Positions 55,733-64,000 of a stretch of 64,000 bases of DNA are shown one piece after another (position 1 is the first letter of the stretch; each line of letters opens with the position of its first letter). Source of the stretch: Flavobacterium croceum DSM 17960 (GTDB lineage Bacteria; Bacteroidota; Bacteroidia; Flavobacteriales; Flavobacteriaceae); the NCBI RefSeq assembly GCF_002917885.1, contig NZ_PQNY01000008.1:90240-154239 (forward strand). Reading direction: 5' to 3'. The notes below the pieces were generated by a model. That model was not told the origin of the DNA. It saw only the letters and a list, made by a program, of their open reading frames with translations, and did no database searches. Made by a program: the position numbers and the translations under genes.

Positions 55733-58585
55733 TTATTTACTGAGATACATTTTTCTTCTTGAATACAAATCGTAAAAAGCATCATCTCTTAAATCATCTA
55801 TAAACAAAATACTTTCGCCTGTAGATTTCATTTCTGGCCCAAGCGCCTTATTTACATTAGGAAATTTATTGAAAGAAAAAACAGGTTGCTTTATTGCAAA
55901 TCCTTTCAGTTTGGGTTTAAACTCAAAATCTGTTACCTTATTTTTGCCAAGCATAACTTTGGTAGCATAGTTTACATAAGGTTCTTGATAGGCTTTGGCT
56001 ATAAATGGAACGGTACGTGATGCTCTAGGATTTGCTTCGATAATATAAACTGTATCGTCTTTTATAGCAAATTGAATATTGATTAAACCCACTGTTTTTA
56101 AAGCAATAGCAATGCGTTGTGTATATTCTTTAATTTGAGCCAAAACAAATTCGCCTAGATTAAATGGTGGTAAAGTAGCATTGCTATCGCCGGAGTGTAT
56201 GCCACAAGGCTCTATATGTTCCATAATACCAATAATATACACATTTTCTCCATCGCAAATAGCATCGGCTTCTGCTTCTATGGCGCCATCTAAATAATGA
56301 TCGAGCAAGAGTTTATTGTTTGGAATATGTTTAAGAATTTCGATAACATGCTCTTCTAATTCTTGCTTATTAATTACAATTTTCATACCCTGACCTCCCA
56401 ATACATAAGATGGTCTTACCAACAAAGGAAAATCTAATGAATCTGCCAGATTTACGGCTTGTTCTGCATTTTCTGCTACTCCAAATTTTGGAAAAGGGAT
56501 ATTTAATTGGGTTAATAATTCTGAGAAACGACCTCTATCTTCTGCCAAATCTAGAGCATCAAAAGAAGTTCCTAGTATTTTTACGCCATATTTTGAAAGC
56601 TTTTCAGCTAGTTTAAGTGCTGTTTGCCCGCCTAATTGTACGATAACACCTTCTGGTTTTTCGTGCTGAATAATATCGTATATATGTTCCCAAAAAACAG
56701 GTTCAAAATATAGCTTATCGGCTGTATCAAAATCTGTAGAAACTGTTTCGGGGTTACAATTTATCATAATGGTTTCGTAACCACACTCTTTGGCTGCCAA
56801 AACCCCATGCACACAAGAATAATCAAATTCTATACCCTGTCCTATTCTATTGGGCCCTGAACCTAAAACTACAATCTTTCTTTTATCAGAAACCACACTT
56901 TCATTCGATACATAATTTGAACCATCAGGCTTTGTAATTTCTGTTTCAAAAGTAGAGTAGTAATAAGGTGTTTGTGCTTTAAATTCTGCGGCACAAGTAT
57001 CAACCAACTTATAAACCCTTTTTATTTGTTGTTCTTTTCGGAGTTGGTAAACTTCGCTTTCCAAACATTTTAGCATGTGTGCAATTTGTCTATCGCCGTA
57101 ACCTTTTTGTTTTGCTAGAAGCAATAGTTCTTTGGGTAAATTTTCTTTGGTATAATTGGATATTTCTTTTTCTAGCAAATGTAGTTCTTCAAATTGTTTT
57201 AAAAACCATACATCAATTTTTGTGATGTCATGAATTCTAGAAATTGGAATTCCCATTTGTATAGCATCATAAATAACAAAAACACGATCCCAACTTGCAT
57301 GTGTAAGCTTTTCTATAATTTGTTCGTAGTTTTTATAGCCTTTTCCATCGGCACCAAGACCATTTCTTTTTATTTCTAATGATTGTGTTGCTTTGTGCAA
57401 TGCTTCTTGAAAAGAACGCCCTATTCCCATTACTTCTCCTACCGACTTCATTTGTAAACCAAGTGTTCTATCGGAACCTTCAAACTTATCAAAGTTCCAT
57501 CGAGGAATTTTAACTATAACATAGTCTAGCGTAGGTTCAAATAAAGCTGAAGTAGACTTTGTAATTTGATTTTGAAGTTCGTCTAGCGTGTATCCTAAAG
57601 CTAATTTGGTTGCTATTTTGGCAATAGGGTATCCTGTTGCTTTTGAAGCTAATGCTGAAGAACGTGAAACCCTTGGATTAATTTCTATAGCCACAATATC
57701 TTCGTTCTCGTCGGGAGAAACAGCAAATTGAACATTACAACCTCCTGCAAAATTTCCAATAGAACGCATCATCAATATAGCCATATCACGCATTTTTTGA
57801 AAGGTAGTATCGCTCAAAGTCATAGCAGGCGCTACAGTAATCGAATCGCCAGTATGGATACCCATTGGATCCATGTTTTCTATCGTACAAATAATAACCA
57901 CATTGTCATTACTATCTCGCAATAGTTCGAGTTCGTACTCTTTCCAACCTAGTAATGCTTTATCAATAAGTACCTCGTGTATAGGAGAAGCTTCTAGTCC
58001 GCGTGTAAGCAATTCGTCGAAATCTTCTTTTTTATGTACAAAAGCGGCTCCTGTTCCTCCCAAAGTAAATGAAGGACGAATGACCAAAGGAAATCCAAAT
58101 TCTTGTGCTATTTCTTTACCCTTTAAAAAGGAATTGGCAGTTTTGGCTGGAGCAAAAGGAATACCTATTTTTTGCAATAAATTTTTAAATTGATCTCGGT
58201 CTTCGGTAATATTTATAGCATTGATATCAACGCCAATAAGTTGGACTCCAAAATCATTCCAAATCCCTTTTTCTTCGGCTTCAAGACAAAGATTTAAAGC
58301 CGTTTGCCCACCCATAGTTGGCAAAACTGCATCAATTTGTGGTTGTTCTTTTAATATTTCTATAATAGACTTTGTAGTTAATGGCTTTAGGTAAATATGG
58401 TCTGCCATACTTGGATCTGTCATAATCGTTGCTGGATTAGAATTGATAAGTGTTACTTCAATTCCTTCTTCTCTTAATGACCGTGCCGACTGAGATCCTG
58501 AATAATCAAACTCGCACGCTTGGCCTATAACTATTGGCCCAGAACCAATAATAAGTACCGATTTGATGTGATTGTTTTTTGGCAT
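55733..58585 (-). CDS. carB: Carbamoyl-phosphate synthase large subunit, lacking C-terminal regulatory domain
   Basis: CarB makes carbamoyl phosphate for arginine and pyrimidines from bicarbonate, ammonia and two ATP. The 950-residue protein has two ATP-grasp halves: SVLIIGSGPIVIGQACEFDY with PTMGGQTALNLCLE, then IVVLGSGPNRIGQGIEFDYS with VQLGGQTALKLAEKL and IEANPRASRTVPFIAKA. It stops soon after GPEMKSTGESILFIDDLRD. The ~120-residue MGS-like domain that binds UMP and IMP in the ~1070-residue E. coli enzyme is absent, a form also expected in relatives. No carA is adjacent. Confidence 0.95.
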   Translation of the reverse strand: MPKNNHIKSVLIIGSGPIVIGQACEFDYSGSQSARSLREEGIEVTLINSNPATIMTDPSMADHIYLKPLTTKSIIEILKEQPQIDAVLPTMGGQTALNLCLEAEEKGIWNDFGVQLIGVDINAINITEDRDQFKNLLQKIGIPFAPAKTANSFLKGKEIAQEFGFPLVIRPSFTLGGTGAAFVHKKEDFDELLTRGLEASPIHEVLIDKALLGWKEYELELLRDSNDNVVIICTIENMDPMGIHTGDSITVAPAMTLSDTTFQKMRDMAILMMRSIGNFAGGCNVQFAVSPDENEDIVAIEINPRVSRSSALASKATGYPIAKIATKLALGYTLDELQNQITKSTSALFEPTLDYVIVKIPRWNFDKFEGSDRTLGLQMKSVGEVMGIGRSFQEALHKATQSLEIKRNGLGADGKGYKNYEQIIEKLTHASWDRVFVIYDAIQMGIPISRIHDITKIDVWFLKQFEELHLLEKEISNYTKENLPKELLLLAKQKGYGDRQIAHMLKCLESEVYQLRKEQQIKRVYKLVDTCAAEFKAQTPYYYSTFETEITKPDGSNYVSNESVVSDKRKIVVLGSGPNRIGQGIEFDYSCVHGVLAAKECGYETIMINCNPETVSTDFDTADKLYFEPVFWEHIYDIIQHEKPEGVIVQLGGQTALKLAEKLSKYGVKILGTSFDALDLAEDRGRFSELLTQLNIPFPKFGVAENAEQAVNLADSLDFPLLVRPSYVLGGQGMKIVINKQELEEHVIEILKHIPNNKLLLDHYLDGAIEAEADAICDGENVYIIGIMEHIEPCGIHSGDSNATLPPFNLGEFVLAQIKEYTQRIAIALKTVGLINIQFAIKDDTVYIIEANPRASRTVPFIAKAYQEPYVNYATKVMLGKNKVTDFEFKPKLKGFAIKQPVFSFNKFPNVNKALGPEMKSTGESILFIDDLRDDAFYDLYSRRKMYLSK

Positions 58586-58700
58586 AATGTTGTGTTGTTG
58601 TGTGTTAAAAGTAATATGTTTCTTTATAAAAAAGTTGTATGAGTTCTACAAATTATTAAATTTTATGAACAAAATTTAGAACTAGAAATAATAAGGTTAT

Positions 58701-58734
58701 AAAAAAAGCCGTTACTTATAGAAGTAACGGCTTT
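58701..58734 (-). terminator. Terminator after rpmH
   Basis: A 13-bp perfect stem (58705-58717 with 58722-58734) with a 4-nt loop. Read leftward it is followed by seven T (58707-58701). It lies 20 bp after the rpmH stop. Confidence 0.85.
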
Positions 58735-58754
58735 ATATTAATGATATAAATTCA

Positions 58755-58916
58755 TTATTTTTTGTGTCTTGGTTCAGAAGAAACACTCAATTTGTGTCTT
58801 CCTTTTGCACGACGACGAGCAAGGACTTTTCTACCATTTGCAGTAGCCATTCTTTCCATAAACCCGTGTTTATTTCTTCTTTTTCTTTTTGATGGTTGAA
58901 ACGTTCTTTTGCTCAT
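58755..58916 (-). CDS. rpmH: 50S ribosomal protein L34
   Basis: This 53-residue, very basic protein reads [18 protein letters not shown], then [35 protein letters not shown]. The L34 core ([29 protein letters not shown]) is exact. The C-terminal [10 protein letters not shown] extension is typical of Bacteroidota. It has its own promoter and terminator. It stands alone, without dnaA or rnpA beside it, so the location does not mark the replication origin. Confidence 0.96.
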   Translation of the reverse strand: MSKRTFQPSKRKRRNKHGFMERMATANGRKVLARRRAKGRHKLSVSSEPRHKK

Positions 58917-58978
58917 TGTTCTTTATCTTTAAAATCGTGAATTATTAATAACTAATTCGGCTTGTTTAAAACCGAGTG

Positions 58979-59008
58979 CAAATATACAAACCTTTTTTTT
59001 TCTCGCAA
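58979..59008 (-). promoter_or_regulatory. Promoter of rpmH
   Basis: On the minus strand, TTG (59008-59006), a 19-bp spacer and TATATTTG (58986-58979) match the consensus. The leader of about 55 nt contains a short TCGG/CCGA inverted repeat (58957-58975). Confidence 0.7.
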
Positions 59009-59070
59009 GCACTTTTTTAAAAATATTTTTAATTGATTTTATTACATTTGCAAACAAAATTTTACTACTT

Positions 59071-59586
59071 ATGTTTAATAAAAATATAAAGCTTGTTTTT
59101 GCAGGTATATTGGTTGCTTTGTCTGTATGGCAATTCTCGGAAGGGAATATTGGAAACGGAATTTTTTTAATTCTATTAATGGCTATTCCTATTTTTTTAT
59201 ATTATAGAAACGAACTTATACTTCTTGCCTTTTTTGAGCTTAGAAAGCAAAATTTTGATGGTGCAAAAAAATGGCTGTTAAAAATTACAAATCCAGAAAA
59301 AGCGTTAGTAAAAAAGCAACAAGGCTACTACAACTATATGCAAGGTTTAATGGTTTCTCAAACCAATTTAAATCAATCGGAAAAATTCTTTAAAAAAGCT
59401 ATCGAACTTGGGTTAAATATGGATGTAGATTTGGCTATTGCCAAATTAAATCTTGCTGGAATTGCTCTTTCTAGAAGAAGAAAAATTGAAGCCACAAACT
59501 TATTAGCCGAAGTAAAAAAGCTTGACAAACAAGGTATGCTTAAAGAGCAAATGACTATGATGAAAGAACAGTTAAAACGTATTTAA
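59071..59586 (+). CDS. Small membrane protein with TPR-like cytoplasmic part
   Basis: This 171-residue protein has two membrane helices (about 8-22 and 27-46: LVFAGILVALSVWQF and GIFLILLMAIPIFLYY) and a helical C-terminal part with TPR-like repeats (FFELRKQNFDGAKKWLLKI, LNQSEKFFKKAIELGLNM). DUF2892-like/tetratricopeptide proteins of this kind are conserved in Flavobacteriia but uncharacterised. It lies between rpmH and typA with its own terminator. Confidence 0.8.
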   Translation: MFNKNIKLVFAGILVALSVWQFSEGNIGNGIFLILLMAIPIFLYYRNELILLAFFELRKQNFDGAKKWLLKITNPEKALVKKQQGYYNYMQGLMVSQTNLNQSEKFFKKAIELGLNMDVDLAIAKLNLAGIALSRRRKIEATNLLAEVKKLDKQGMLKEQMTMMKEQLKRI

Positions 59587-59602
59587 TTTTTTTAATCGAA
59601 AT

Positions 59603-59642
59603 AAAAAAGGTTGCAGTCTATTTTTTTAGTGCAACCTTTTTT
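59603..59642. terminator. Bidirectional terminator between TPR-like gene and typA
   Basis: A 13-bp perfect stem (59603-59615 with 59630-59642) with a 14-nt T-rich loop lies between convergent genes. Confidence 0.85.
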
Positions 59643-59659
59643 GTTTACTATAGATTTTA

Positions 59660-61459
59660 TTATTCTATTTTAAATCTTTTTCTATCATTTTCATTAAGAT
59701 AAATTTTTCTTAAACGTAACGATTTTGGAGTAACTTCTACGTATTCATCTTTTTGAATATATTCTAAAGCTTCTTCTAAAGAAAATTTAATCGCAGGAAT
59801 AATTCGTGCTTTGTCATCGGCACCAGAAGAACGAACATTGGTTAATTTTTTAGTTTTTGTAACATTAACTACCATATCATCGCCACGTGAATTTTCACCA
59901 ATTACTTGACCTTCATAAATATCTTCATTTGGATCGACAAAGAATTTTCCTCTTTCTTGCAATTTATCGATTGAATAAGGAATTGCTTTACCGTTTTCCA
60001 TAGAAATTAACGAGCCACTCAAACGACCTGGTATTTCTCCTTTAAAAGGCTGGTATTCTAAAAATCGGTGACTCATAATAGCTTCACCAGCTGTTGCTGT
60101 AAGTAACTGATTTCTCAAACCAATAATACCTCTAGATGGAATATTAAATTTAATTATCATTCGTTCACCTTTAGGTTCCATACTTAACATTTCACCTTTG
60201 CGTACAGTAACAAACTCTACTGCTCTACCAGAAACATTTTCTGGTAAATCGATTGTGAGTTCTTCTACAGGCTCACATTTTACACCATCAATTTCTTTGA
60301 TAATTACTTGTGGTTGTCCAATTTGTAGTTCATAACCTTCTCTACGCATGGTTTCTATCAATACTGATAAATGTAGTACGCCTCTACCAAAAACCATGAA
60401 TTTATCGGCAGAATCGGTTTCGTTTACACGAAGTGCTAAGTTTTTTTCTAGTTCTTTGGTAAGTCTATCTTTTATATGACGAGAAGTAACATATTTTCCT
60501 TCTTTACCAAAAAATGGAGAATCATTTATTGTAAACAACATACTCATAGTTGGCTCGTCAATAGCAATAGTTTGTAAAGCCTCTGGATTTTCAAAATCGG
60601 CTACAGTGTCACCAATTTCAAAACCTTCTAAACCTACTATAGCACAAATATCTCCAGCAACTACTTTTTCTACTTTTTTACGCCCTAAACCGTCAAAAGT
60701 ATGCAACTCTTTTATTTTTGATTTAATTATCTTTCCATCGCGTTTTACAAGAGAAACATTCATTCCTTCAAGCAATTCGCCTCGTTGTAATCTACCTATT
60801 GCTATTCTTCCTGTAAATGAAGAAAAATCTAGAGAGGTAATAAGCATTTGTGGTGTACCTTCAGAAACTTTTGGTGCAGGTATATGCTCTAAAACCATAT
60901 CCAACAATGGTTCTATATTTTCTGTTTGATTTTTCCAATCGTCACTCATCCAATTATTTTTTGCCGAGCCATATACTGTTGGAAAATCAAGTTGCCATTC
61001 TTCGGCACCTAGTTCAAACATCAAATCAAAAACTTTTTCATGAACTTCTTCTGGAGTACAGTTTTCTTTATCAACTTTATTAATAACCACACATGGTTTT
61101 AAACCTAAATCGATAGCTTTTTGAAGTACAAAACGGGTTTGAGGCATAGGCCCTTCAAAAGCATCTACCAAAAGTAAAACTCCATCGGCCATATTTAGTA
61201 CACGCTCTACTTCTCCACCAAAATCGGCGTGCCCAGGTGTATCTATGATATTAATTTTAGTATTTTTATATCGAACAGAAACATTCTTAGAAACAATAGT
61301 AATACCTCTTTCTCTTTCTAAATCGTTATTATCCAGAATTAAATCTCCTGTATTCTCATTCTCTCTAAATAATTGACAATGGTACATAATTTTGTCTACC
61401 AAAGTTGTTTTTCCATGATCAACGTGGGCAATAATTGCAATGTTTCTTATTGATTCCAT
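59660..61459 (-). CDS. typA: Ribosome-associated GTPase TypA/BipA
   Basis: This translational GTPase acts in 50S assembly and stress or cold adaptation. The 599-residue protein has G1 AHVDHGKTTLVD, switch ERERGITI, G3 DTPGHADFGG, G4 NKVDKE, the EF-G-like domains, and the BipA-specific C-terminus (LLTATAGEAIMSHRF, ENSRGDDMVVNVTKTKKLTN). A TACCTTTG promoter element lies at 61486-61479 on this strand, 20 bp before the start. Confidence 0.96.
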   Translation of the reverse strand: MESIRNIAIIAHVDHGKTTLVDKIMYHCQLFRENENTGDLILDNNDLERERGITIVSKNVSVRYKNTKINIIDTPGHADFGGEVERVLNMADGVLLLVDAFEGPMPQTRFVLQKAIDLGLKPCVVINKVDKENCTPEEVHEKVFDLMFELGAEEWQLDFPTVYGSAKNNWMSDDWKNQTENIEPLLDMVLEHIPAPKVSEGTPQMLITSLDFSSFTGRIAIGRLQRGELLEGMNVSLVKRDGKIIKSKIKELHTFDGLGRKKVEKVVAGDICAIVGLEGFEIGDTVADFENPEALQTIAIDEPTMSMLFTINDSPFFGKEGKYVTSRHIKDRLTKELEKNLALRVNETDSADKFMVFGRGVLHLSVLIETMRREGYELQIGQPQVIIKEIDGVKCEPVEELTIDLPENVSGRAVEFVTVRKGEMLSMEPKGERMIIKFNIPSRGIIGLRNQLLTATAGEAIMSHRFLEYQPFKGEIPGRLSGSLISMENGKAIPYSIDKLQERGKFFVDPNEDIYEGQVIGENSRGDDMVVNVTKTKKLTNVRSSGADDKARIIPAIKFSLEEALEYIQKDEYVEVTPKSLRLRKIYLNENDRKRFKIE

Positions 61460-61503
61460 ATATATTTTTTAATGCCTGCAAAGGTACACATTATTTTGAT
61501 TAA

Positions 61504-61541
61504 AAAAAGAGTGTTGTTTTATCTGAAAAAACACTCTTTTT
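61504..61541. terminator. Terminator-like hairpin between divergent promoters
   Basis: A 12-bp perfect stem (AAAAAGAGTGTT 61504-61515, AACACTCTTTTT 61530-61541) with flanking A and T runs sits between typA (leftward) and the kinase gene (rightward). It has terminator form but is not downstream of either gene. It may insulate the two promoters from divergent transcription. Confidence 0.6.
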
Positions 61542-61599
61542 TACTCAATTTAAGAAATAAAATATATAGTTAATGATAAAAAAATATTATTTTTGATAA

Positions 61600-63288
61600 A
61601 TGACTAGTTATTATTTTCTTTTTTTTCTCAATCTAGCAAATACAAAAAACCTGTGTATAAATCAATCGTTTACAGGCTTTTACATAGATAAAAACTTATT
61701 TACAACTCTAATAGTATTAATTATATTTTTTATTGTAACTCTAATTATACTTAGTTTTTTATACCTAAAAGAAAAAAAAAGTAAGAAAAAAATTAAAGAA
61801 AATAATTTACTGTTGTACAATGAAATTGAAAAATTTAATGTTGTACTAAAAGCTACAAGCGATACTATTTGGGATTGGGATACTAAAACCAATAAATTTG
61901 TTTGGAATAAAGGCATTGAAGATTTTTTTGGATATAAAAAAGATGAAATTAGAGAAGATTTACAATGGTGGTTTGAAAAGATACATCCAGAAGACAGTAT
62001 ACGAATGTCTGTAAAACTCTATTCTTTTATAGAAGAAAAAGAAGGAAAATGGCAAGATGAATACCGTTTTCAACATGCAGACGGTCATTATTGCTACATC
62101 AATGATCGTGGAATGTTGATTAAAGATAAAAATGACAATGTAGTACGCATGATTGGTGCTATGCAAGACATTTCTAAAGTTAAACTTGAAGAAGAAAGAT
62201 TAAAGCTGCTTGAAACAGTGATTAATCAGTCGAGCGATGCCATTATTATTTCTGAAAATAATGTTGCAAAAACAGGCAGCACACCCAAAATAATTTATTG
62301 CAATCCTGCATTTACAAAAATGTCTGGGTATTGTAAAGATGACATTTTAGGAAAAAGCATTGCTTCATTTTTAAGTTATGAAAGTGTAAGAAATAATATG
62401 GAAAATATTATTTATGCTTTACGAAAGAAACAAAACATAGTTTTTGAGGGTGTAAATAAAAATAAAAATGGCGAGAATTATTGGATAAGTTGCTCGTCTA
62501 CACCAATTTTTGACAATAATAAAACCAACACACACTGGATATCTATTCAAAGAAATATTACAAGTGAAAAAATTCGTGAAACAGAAAGAGAAAATTTAAT
62601 TATCGAACTAACAAAAAATAACAAAGATTTAAAACAATTTTCATACATCATTTCTCACAATTTGAGAGCTCCTTTATCAAATTTAACTGGACTACTAGCA
62701 TTACTTGAAGATTATGAAATAAAAGAAACAGAGTTAAAAGAAATTGTAGAAGGTTTTTCAAAATCTACATTATTACTAAACCAAACGATAGAAGATTTAA
62801 TAAAAGTTATTGTAATAAAAGATAATCCTTCTACATTAAAAGAAAAAGTAAACTTAAAATTATTCTTTGATTCAATCATAAATCAAATTCCATATTTAAT
62901 GGAAACCAAAAATCCAATAATAACAACTTCATTCGAGCAAGAAACACTCTACATAAATAAACCCTATTTAGAGAGTATTGTTTTAAATTTAATGACTAAT
63001 GCCTTAAAATATTCTAAAGAAAATATAAAACCAGAAATAAATGTTTCTACAAAACTTAAAAATAACAAAATAGAAATTACATTTAGTGATAATGGATTGG
63101 GTATTGATTTAGAGAAAAATAAAGACAAAATTTTTGGCTTATATCAACGATTTCATGATTATCCAGATAGCAAAGGACTTGGTTTGTATTTAATAAAAAC
63201 TCAAGTGGAATCTATGGGAGGTACTATTTCTATAGACAGTCAAATTAATATAGGTACTACATTTAAAATTACATTAAATAATGAGTAA
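61600..63288 (+). CDS. PAS sensor histidine kinase
   Basis: This 562-residue membrane kinase has an N-terminal hydrophobic end and one clear transmembrane helix (about 33-54), then two PAS domains: first at about 75-205 (FNVVLKATSDTIWDWDTKTN, PAC part GAMQDISKVKLEEE), second at about 205-325 (ETVINQSSDAIIISENN, FTKMSGYCKDDILGKS). The HisKA domain has the phospho-acceptor His in ISHNLRAPLS (about 353). The ATPase domain has LNLMTNALKYS (N box), DNGLGIDLEKNK (G1) and GLGLYLIKTQVE (G2). A TATTTTTG element at 61588-61595 almost touches the ATG, so the message may be leaderless. It overlaps the receiver gene by 8 bp. Confidence 0.92.
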   Translation: MTSYYFLFFLNLANTKNLCINQSFTGFYIDKNLFTTLIVLIIFFIVTLIILSFLYLKEKKSKKKIKENNLLLYNEIEKFNVVLKATSDTIWDWDTKTNKFVWNKGIEDFFGYKKDEIREDLQWWFEKIHPEDSIRMSVKLYSFIEEKEGKWQDEYRFQHADGHYCYINDRGMLIKDKNDNVVRMIGAMQDISKVKLEEERLKLLETVINQSSDAIIISENNVAKTGSTPKIIYCNPAFTKMSGYCKDDILGKSIASFLSYESVRNNMENIIYALRKKQNIVFEGVNKNKNGENYWISCSSTPIFDNNKTNTHWISIQRNITSEKIRETERENLIIELTKNNKDLKQFSYIISHNLRAPLSNLTGLLALLEDYEIKETELKEIVEGFSKSTLLLNQTIEDLIKVIVIKDNPSTLKEKVNLKLFFDSIINQIPYLMETKNPIITTSFEQETLYINKPYLESIVLNLMTNALKYSKENIKPEINVSTKLKNNKIEITFSDNGLGIDLEKNKDKIFGLYQRFHDYPDSKGLGLYLIKTQVESMGGTISIDSQINIGTTFKITLNNE

Positions 63289-63685
63289 TAGTAATTATAA
63301 ATACCAAAGTGTTCTTTTTATAGATGATGACCCAATAACACTTATGCTTTGTAAAAAAGTTATTGAGAAGACTCAATTTTCGTTACATGTAGATACCTTA
63401 ACCAATGGCAAAGATGCATTAAAATATTTAAATGAAATTTATGAAAAAGGATCAAAAATTTATCCAGATTTAATTTTTTTAGATCTTAATATGCCTGTTA
63501 TGGATGGTTGGGAATTTCTAGATGCTTTATCAAAAACAAATCTTTATGATTCTAATTTAAATATTATAATACTATCCTCTACAATTGACCCAAAAGATAT
63601 TGAAAAAGCAAAGAATTACAGTATCGTTAAAAACTTCATATCCAAACCAATAACGGCTGAAAACCTATTAAGAATATCTAAATAA
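63281..63685 (+). CDS. Single-domain response regulator
   Basis: This 134-residue CheY-like receiver has acidic residues IDDDPIT (Mg site), phospho-acceptor Asp68 in FLDLNMPVMDGWEF, a conserved Ser/Thr (ILSST), and Lys in FISKPI. No DNA-binding or enzymatic output domain follows. It overlaps the kinase gene by 8 bp, so the two are co-translated. Small standalone receivers beside PAS kinases are frequent in Bacteroidota and may relay phosphate or alter protein contacts. Confidence 0.92.
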   Translation: MSNSNYKYQSVLFIDDDPITLMLCKKVIEKTQFSLHVDTLTNGKDALKYLNEIYEKGSKIYPDLIFLDLNMPVMDGWEFLDALSKTNLYDSNLNIIILSSTIDPKDIEKAKNYSIVKNFISKPITAENLLRISK

Positions 63686-63825
63686 TATACTATATGTAGC
63701 ATTTCTCATATTTAATAAATAGTTTAATTATAAGATGCACATTATTTGCGCTTTACGGTAAAGGATTAATTTTATAGAGTTTTTATAAGAAGTAATTCTC
63801 AATATGGCTGTCATTTAAAACAAAA

Positions 63826-63852
63826 AATCCTTGAAGTAAGTCTTAAAGGATT
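63826..63852. terminator. Weak hairpin after response regulator gene
   Basis: AATCCTT (63826-63832) pairs with AAGGATT (63846-63852) around a 13-nt loop. An A run lies on the left, so it could end a leftward transcript. The area 63686-63825 holds nothing else I recognise. Confidence 0.35.
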
Positions 63853-63903
63853 GAATACAAAGGTGGTGATTTTAGAATAAAAAATAGAACTTTGGAGTAT
63901 CTA

Positions 63904-63939
63904 TAAAAAAAATGAGTTCTGATTTTGATCAGAACTCAT
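63904..63939 (-). terminator. Terminator of a leftward transcript entering from the right edge
   Basis: A 12-bp perfect stem (ATGAGTTCTGAT 63912-63923, ATCAGAACTCAT 63928-63939) with a TTTG loop. Read leftward it is followed by eight T (63912-63905). The transcript it ends must start right of the window. Confidence 0.85.
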
Positions 63940-63944
63940 TAAAA

Positions 63945-64000
63945 GAAGGCGGCGAACCGAGCTCGCGAACACGCCGTACCAATAACAAAAAAAAGAGGTT
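63945..64000 (-). other. GC-rich end of a leftward transcript, possibly 5S rRNA 3' end
   Basis: About 35 bp (63946-63980) is far more GC-rich than anything around it, directly upstream, in the leftward sense, of a strong terminator. Read leftward it holds GGTACGGCG, TTCGCGAGCTCGG and ends TTCGCCGCC. 5S rRNA genes in Bacteroidota often end with GGTAC..GAG..GGTCGCCGCC, which is similar in layout but not identical. A short stem (GGCG/CGCC) is present. It is too short to decide; a coding reading (ending FAAFF then stop) is also open. Confidence 0.25.

Noticed and set aside
58755..59008. Replication origin suggested by rpmH
   Set aside because: dnaA, dnaN and rnpA are absent and no DnaA-box cluster is visible, so rpmH is not marking the origin here.

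Overview
The window is AT-rich bacterial chromosome (roughly one third G+C by eye). It belongs to a member of the Bacteroidota, most likely family Flavobacteriaceae. The evidence is the type IX secretion/gliding genes gldJ, porU and porV, secreted proteins with type A and type B C-terminal sorting domains, promoters of the Bacteroidota form TTG-N17..20-TAnnTTTG, a carbamoyl-phosphate synthase large subunit without its C-terminal regulatory domain, a transketolase split into two genes, and a 6S-like RNA beside zapA. I see no prophage, insertion sequence, CRISPR array or plasmid replication gene. Nearly everything is core chromosome with a few accessory insertions.

Layout. 1-9.3 kb: truncated nitroreductase, YceI protein, TrpG/PabA amidotransferase; a TetR-TolC-HlyD-EmrB efflux operon whose promoter lies across two perfect tandem palindromes; yaaA; a pRiA4b ORF-3-like protein; and a nucleoid-associated protein. 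9.3-9.8 kb: a gene-free stretch with nested inverted repeats. 9.8-14.9 kb: a 1694-residue surface protein with a type B sorting domain. 14.9-25.7 kb: miaE, a glycosyltransferase, murF, then the secretion genes gldJ, porU and porV, and cdd. 25.8-30.7 kb: pyruvate dehydrogenase E1-alpha and E2, xerD, and a periplasmic protein of unknown role. 30.9-33.6 kb: a small XRE regulator divergent from two secreted proteins, with a 25-bp palindrome between them. 33.6-43.7 kb: dnaB, accA, an EamA transporter, lptG, tgt and split transketolase, with three orphan secreted-protein genes inserted among them. 43.7-47.1 kb: FKBP lipoprotein, S4 protein, methyltransferase, phosphoribosyltransferase, aroK and three tRNAs (Lys, Lys, Leu). 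47.1-55.6 kb: EF-hand lipoprotein, TonB-dependent receptor, M23 peptidase, coiled-coil protein, zapA, 6S-like RNA, rny and an inward-rectifier K+ channel. 55.7-64 kb: carB, rpmH, a TPR-like membrane protein, typA, a PAS histidine kinase with a receiver protein, and the terminator of a leftward transcript entering from the right edge.

How the parts connect. PorU and PorV act on cargo of the type IX system, and at least three cargo proteins are encoded here (9781, 31299 and 32634). The efflux operon looks self-contained and autoregulated. Most transcription units end in strong hairpins, many usable from both sides. The best candidates for undescribed biology are noncoding: the nested repeats at 9.3 kb, the structured motif at 33.64-33.72 kb, and the XRE-palindrome-secreted-protein unit. 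None amounts to a clearly new multi-gene system.
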